This document shows, piece after piece, positions 5,377 through 8,081 of a DNA stretch of 8,081 nucleotides. The position numbers and the translations under genes are program-made. Positions within the stretch are counted from its first letter, which is position 1, and every line of letters starts with the position of its first letter. The notes below the pieces were generated by a model that did no database searches, had not been told where the DNA came from, and saw only the letters and a list, made by a program, of their open reading frames with translations. Source of the stretch: SBAX01 sp964646605 (GTDB lineage: Bacteria > Planctomycetota > Phycisphaerae > UBA1845); NCBI GenBank assembly GCA_964646605.1, contig CAZYEX010000001.1, positions 1 through 8,081 of the forward strand, read 5' to 3'.

Positions 5377-8027
5377 GGTTTCTGAAGACCGGTGGTCCAA
5401 TTCATCTGCAAAGTCAGCGGCGCGCTGGTTGCTTCCGTAAGCGGCGTATTCACCACGAATGTCTGCCCATCCGAAGTAACGTCGAAGTCATCTCCGCGAT
5501 GTTCAAAACGCCGGTCTACCTTAAAAAGCGGCTTCGCAGCGGGAACCTGGCTGAGGGGATCCTCTGCAAGCTCAATGGCCATGATCCTTCCGTCGGGCGA
5601 TATGTAATAGAGCTCCCTTCCGTCCTGGCGCCACTTCGGCCCCATGCCGCCGCCGGAGGAGACTTGCTGTCGCAACCCCGGCTCAGGAAACGACTGTACG
5701 TACACTTCGAATCGACCCGATTCATTCGATCCGTAAGCGAGCCACTTTCCGTCCGGAGAAATCCGCGCCTCCGTCTCCTTGAATGGAGTTTTCAAGATCG
5801 CCTCCGATGTGCCATTCTCGACGGAAAAGAACCAAAGATCGGCATTATTGCCTCCTCGCCGATCTGACGCCTCGAACACGATCATGCGGCCATCCGCTGA
5901 CCAGTCGCGCGACTCGTTGGAAGACTCCGACTCGAGTAACGGGGTGGCTGGACCCGGCGACCCCAGCTTCTTGATGTACAGGTCAGTCGTTCCGCGTTGG
6001 GCGGAGTAGAAAACGACGGTCTTGTCATCCGGTGACCAGATGGGCAGTGATTCATCGGCAAAGTCGGAGGAAATCCGTGTCGCCAACGGGCGAGCGATCT
6101 CGAGGATCCAAACGTCGCCGTTGTTCTCCACGCCGCTGTTATCCACGGCGATTCTCGACCCGTCATGTGAGAATCGCGGTGCGTAGTAATTCCCAGGCTC
6201 TCCGACCACGCCTTTGCGCTGCCCGGTCCTGTCGAAGAGCACAAGCTGGGATTTCGTAGTCGCGCTTCGGCCCGCGACGTAGACCAGCATTCCCTGAGTG
6301 GACACCGTAAAATGAGCCTCTCCGGTATCCGGTTCGAAGCGCGTTTCCGGCGCGATGGCCACAGGCTCGCCGGTAAACGCAAGCGAGTCCGGATCGAAGG
6401 GTCTGGCGCGTAGGGCATCGTTTTGCCAGTACAAGACAAAACCCGGATCTACGTAGATCGCATTGGAGTCTGCCTCGAGTATGCGTTTCGGCGCTCCGTC
6501 GTCCAGCGCGCCGATCATCACGGCATTCCCGCCACTACCGGCCAGTCTCGAACTGTAAAGAAAGTGCTTTCCATTCGGTAGAAAGAACGGATTGCGCTGG
6601 GAGTATTCTGTCCCGGCAGGGTCGACCTGCGTGACCTCGGTGGGCGATCCGCCCGATGCGGAGACCCGCTGCAACGCCCGACGCGAGTCGGGCGAGAATA
6701 GGATCACGCCATCCCGGTTCCAGGCGCCGCCGAATGCCCTTGGTGCGTCGCAGAGTACGAGAGGAACGCTTCCCGATGCCTCAAGCCGTTTGAGCTTCCC
6801 ATCGGCGAAGAAGCCGATCGAACGGCTGTCGGGAGACCAAAACGGCTGCGAGGCGTCTTCCGTTCCTTCCAGCACTCGCGTGCGTGGTTGAGCGAATTCC
6901 CTTCGCCAAAGCCTTCGCGTACCGTCAGCCCCGCGTGCCACGAACACGACCGCCCGCCCGTCAGGCGAAATGGCGGGCGGCCCCTTTCGGTATTCCAAGA
7001 CGGTTCCTTCAGGCGCCAATATCTCGGCAAACAAAACCCGCTGTTCACTCGTTCCTGACAGCTTCCAGCCCTTCCACGAGACCAGGATTGCGATCACGCA
7101 TGCAAGAGCAGTAAGGCCCCAGACGAGCCGTTCCCGGTTCCGTCTTTGTGACACCGCCGGCGCGCCGGTTTGCGAACCGCTTTCGGCGATCCAGCGGAGT
7201 TCGTCGGCGATGTCGGAAGCGCTTTGCCACCGTGCGTCGGGGGCTTTGGCGAGGCATTTGCGGATGAGGCGATCCAGTGCCGGCGGGGTCAGGGGTTGCA
7301 GATCGCTGATCGGCCTTGGTTGCGACGACATGATCGAAGCGATCAGGCTCGCACGGCTCGCCCCCTCGAAGGCCCGCTTGCCGGTGGCCATCTCGTAGAG
7401 CACTGCTCCGAACGCGAAGATGTCCGTACGGGCATCGGCCTCCGTGCCCTCCAACTGCTCCGGAGCCATGTATTGGAAGGTGCCGAGGATCGTGCCCTTG
7501 CTGGTGAGCGGTTGGGTGACCGTGACGGCGCTGGGATCACTGTCCATGACGCCCGACGACTTGGCCAGCCCGAAGTCCAGCAACTTCGCCCCGGTCTTGG
7601 TGAGCAGGACGTTGCCGGGCTTCAGATCGCGATGGACCACGCCCTTGCGATGCGCGGCGTCGAGCGCGGAAGCGATCTCGACGCCGTGTTTTAGAACCGC
7701 GTCCAACGGCAACGGACCCTTGCCGAGCCTCTGGGCGAGCGACTCGCCCTCGAGAAGCTCCATCACCAGATAGTCGGTCCCTTCGTGATGCCCAACGTCG
7801 TGCAGCGTGCAAATGTTCGGATGCGTCAACTGCGAGATGGATTTCGCTTCGCGCTCGAAGCGCTGTTTGAACTCCGGACTTCGCGAAAGATGCTGCGGCA
7901 GCACCTTGATCGCCACCTCGCGATCGAGGCGCGTGTCCCGGGCGCGATAGACCTCCCCCATGCCGCCCGCACCGAGGAGTGAGACGATCTCGTAAGGACC
8001 AAGTTTCGTGTTTGGGGTCAACGGCAT
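5373..8027 (-). CDS. Transmembrane Ser/Thr protein kinase with C-terminal TolB/WD40-like beta-propeller (gene 1 of cluster, 884 aa)
   Basis: A Hanks-type kinase expected to phosphorylate Ser/Thr on unknown cytoplasmic proteins. Visible kinase features are the glycine-rich loop LGAGGMGEVY (18-27), VAIK with catalytic Lys41, probable helix-C Glu60, HRDLKPGN (132-139; Asp134 catalytic, Arg133 makes it an RD kinase), DFG at 151-153 and APE at 188-190. The kinase domain ends near residue 280. A Gln/Arg-rich linker precedes one hydrophobic span at about 301-317. The rest, about 330-884, carries repeated SPDG-type blades (near 354 and 398, with many more toward the C-terminus) and ends in the family-like LTLQMNWTTGLQ. 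The inferred topology is kinase inside and propeller in the periplasm as a possible sensor. The ATG at 8027 is fixed by an in-frame TAG two codons upstream (8034-8036). No clear Shine-Dalgarno is visible. The stop codon overlaps the start of the next kinase gene. All key catalytic residues are present, so it should be active; its ligand is unknown. Confidence 0.95.
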   Translation of the reverse strand: MPLTPNTKLGPYEIVSLLGAGGMGEVYRARDTRLDREVAIKVLPQHLSRSPEFKQRFEREAKSISQLTHPNICTLHDVGHHEGTDYLVMELLEGESLAQRLGKGPLPLDAVLKHGVEIASALDAAHRKGVVHRDLKPGNVLLTKTGAKLLDFGLAKSSGVMDSDPSAVTVTQPLTSKGTILGTFQYMAPEQLEGTEADARTDIFAFGAVLYEMATGKRAFEGASRASLIASIMSSQPRPISDLQPLTPPALDRLIRKCLAKAPDARWQSASDIADELRWIAESGSQTGAPAVSQRRNRERLVWGLTALACVIAILVSWKGWKLSGTSEQRVLFAEILAPEGTVLEYRKGPPAISPDGRAVVFVARGADGTRRLWRREFAQPRTRVLEGTEDASQPFWSPDSRSIGFFADGKLKRLEASGSVPLVLCDAPRAFGGAWNRDGVILFSPDSRRALQRVSASGGSPTEVTQVDPAGTEYSQRNPFFLPNGKHFLYSSRLAGSGGNAVMIGALDDGAPKRILEADSNAIYVDPGFVLYWQNDALRARPFDPDSLAFTGEPVAIAPETRFEPDTGEAHFTVSTQGMLVYVAGRSATTKSQLVLFDRTGQRKGVVGEPGNYYAPRFSHDGSRIAVDNSGVENNGDVWILEIARPLATRISSDFADESLPIWSPDDKTVVFYSAQRGTTDLYIKKLGSPGPATPLLESESSNESRDWSADGRMIVFEASDRRGGNNADLWFFSVENGTSEAILKTPFKETEARISPDGKWLAYGSNESGRFEVYVQSFPEPGLRQQVSSGGGMGPKWRQDGRELYYISPDGRIMAIELAEDPLSQVPAAKPLFKVDRRFEHRGDDFDVTSDGQTFVVNTPLTEATSAPLTLQMNWTTGLQKP
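7164..8027 (-). repeat. Duplicated kinase-domain segment, copy A (gene 1)
   Basis: This segment aligns with 4513-5376 at a constant offset of 2651 bp with no gaps from codon 1 to about codon 288. It includes exactly identical runs of 48 bp (7182-7229) and 63 bp (7627-7689), third codon positions included. By hand count 24 of 288 residues differ. Similarity collapses just past the kinase domain, in the linker before the membrane span. Confidence 0.88.
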
Positions 8028-8081
8028 CGGGGGCTATTGTCGAATATCGAATAGCGAATGTCGAATATCGAATGAGGGAAA
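8028..8081 (-). promoter_or_regulatory. Upstream leader of gene 1, cut by the window edge
   Basis: The only sequence seen upstream of gene 1. It contains the heptamer array and then, toward the start, ACAATAG-CCC-CCG directly before the ATG. There is no GGAGG-type ribosome site. No promoter boxes can be assigned with confidence, and the promoter may lie beyond 8081. The end nearest the start resembles the leader of gene 3. Confidence 0.4.
8040..8074. repeat. 7-bp tandem repeat, five copies, in the leader of gene 1
   Basis: On the plus strand five heptamers follow one another with consensus TCGAATR: TCGAATA, TCGAATA, GCGAATG, TCGAATA, TCGAATG. A longer unit of 15 bases (8038-8052 and 8059-8073) also recurs exactly at a 21-bp period. 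The array sits 13-47 bases before the gene 1 start, where promoter or 5' UTR elements would lie. It is more AT-rich than the flanking coding DNA. Confidence 0.85.

Noticed and set aside
5377..5400. An upstream TTG start for gene 2 at 5400
   Set aside because: It adds eight residues absent from gene 1. The ATG at 5376 aligns exactly with Met1 of gene 1 and forms the ATGA overlap.

Overview
The window is GC-rich bacterial DNA and is nearly filled by three large genes, all on the minus strand. Each encodes a transmembrane Hanks-type (PknB-like) Ser/Thr protein kinase. The layout is the same in all three: an N-terminal cytoplasmic kinase domain, one membrane span, and a C-terminal region of about 550 residues built from TolB/WD40-like 'SPDG' beta-propeller repeats. 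Paralogous clusters of this kind are typical of Acidobacteriota, and also occur in Gemmatimonadota, Planctomycetota and relatives. Acidobacteriota is my best guess, but no marker gene is present to settle it.

Transcription order is right to left. Gene 1 (8027-5373, 884 aa) follows a short leader made of a 7-bp tandem repeat (8040-8074). Gene 2 (5376-2695, 893 aa) starts inside the stop codon of gene 1 through an ATGA overlap, so the two should be co-transcribed and translationally coupled. After 67 non-coding bases, gene 3 begins at 2627 and stays open to base 1, so its last few dozen codons lie outside the window. The leaders of genes 1 and 3 look related: both have a degenerate ATTCGA-type repeat and then ACAATAG-YCC-CCR-ATG.

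Genes 1 and 2 have almost the same kinase domain (about 92% amino-acid identity by hand count over 288 residues, colinear without gaps, with long identical DNA blocks). Their propellers are strongly diverged, and the propeller of gene 2 looks closer to that of gene 3. This suggests a mosaic history, with shuffling or gene conversion ending at the kinase/linker boundary. The likely biology is a small family of envelope-sensing kinases with similar output domains and different input domains. Ligands and substrates cannot be read from the sequence.

The most unusual feature is inside gene 3. The activation segment, between DFG and the APE-equivalent SPE, carries about 26 extra residues encoded by three 21-bp palindromes (2058-2078, 2094-2114, 2121-2141). 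Each is exactly seven codons in the same reading phase, with a CAAAGA-NNN-TCTTTG core. The outer 3-bp arms differ between copies but change together so that pairing is kept (GAG/CTC, GGG/CCC, GGA/TCC). This looks like a small palindromic element, or a structure under selection, inserted in frame into a kinase regulatory loop.
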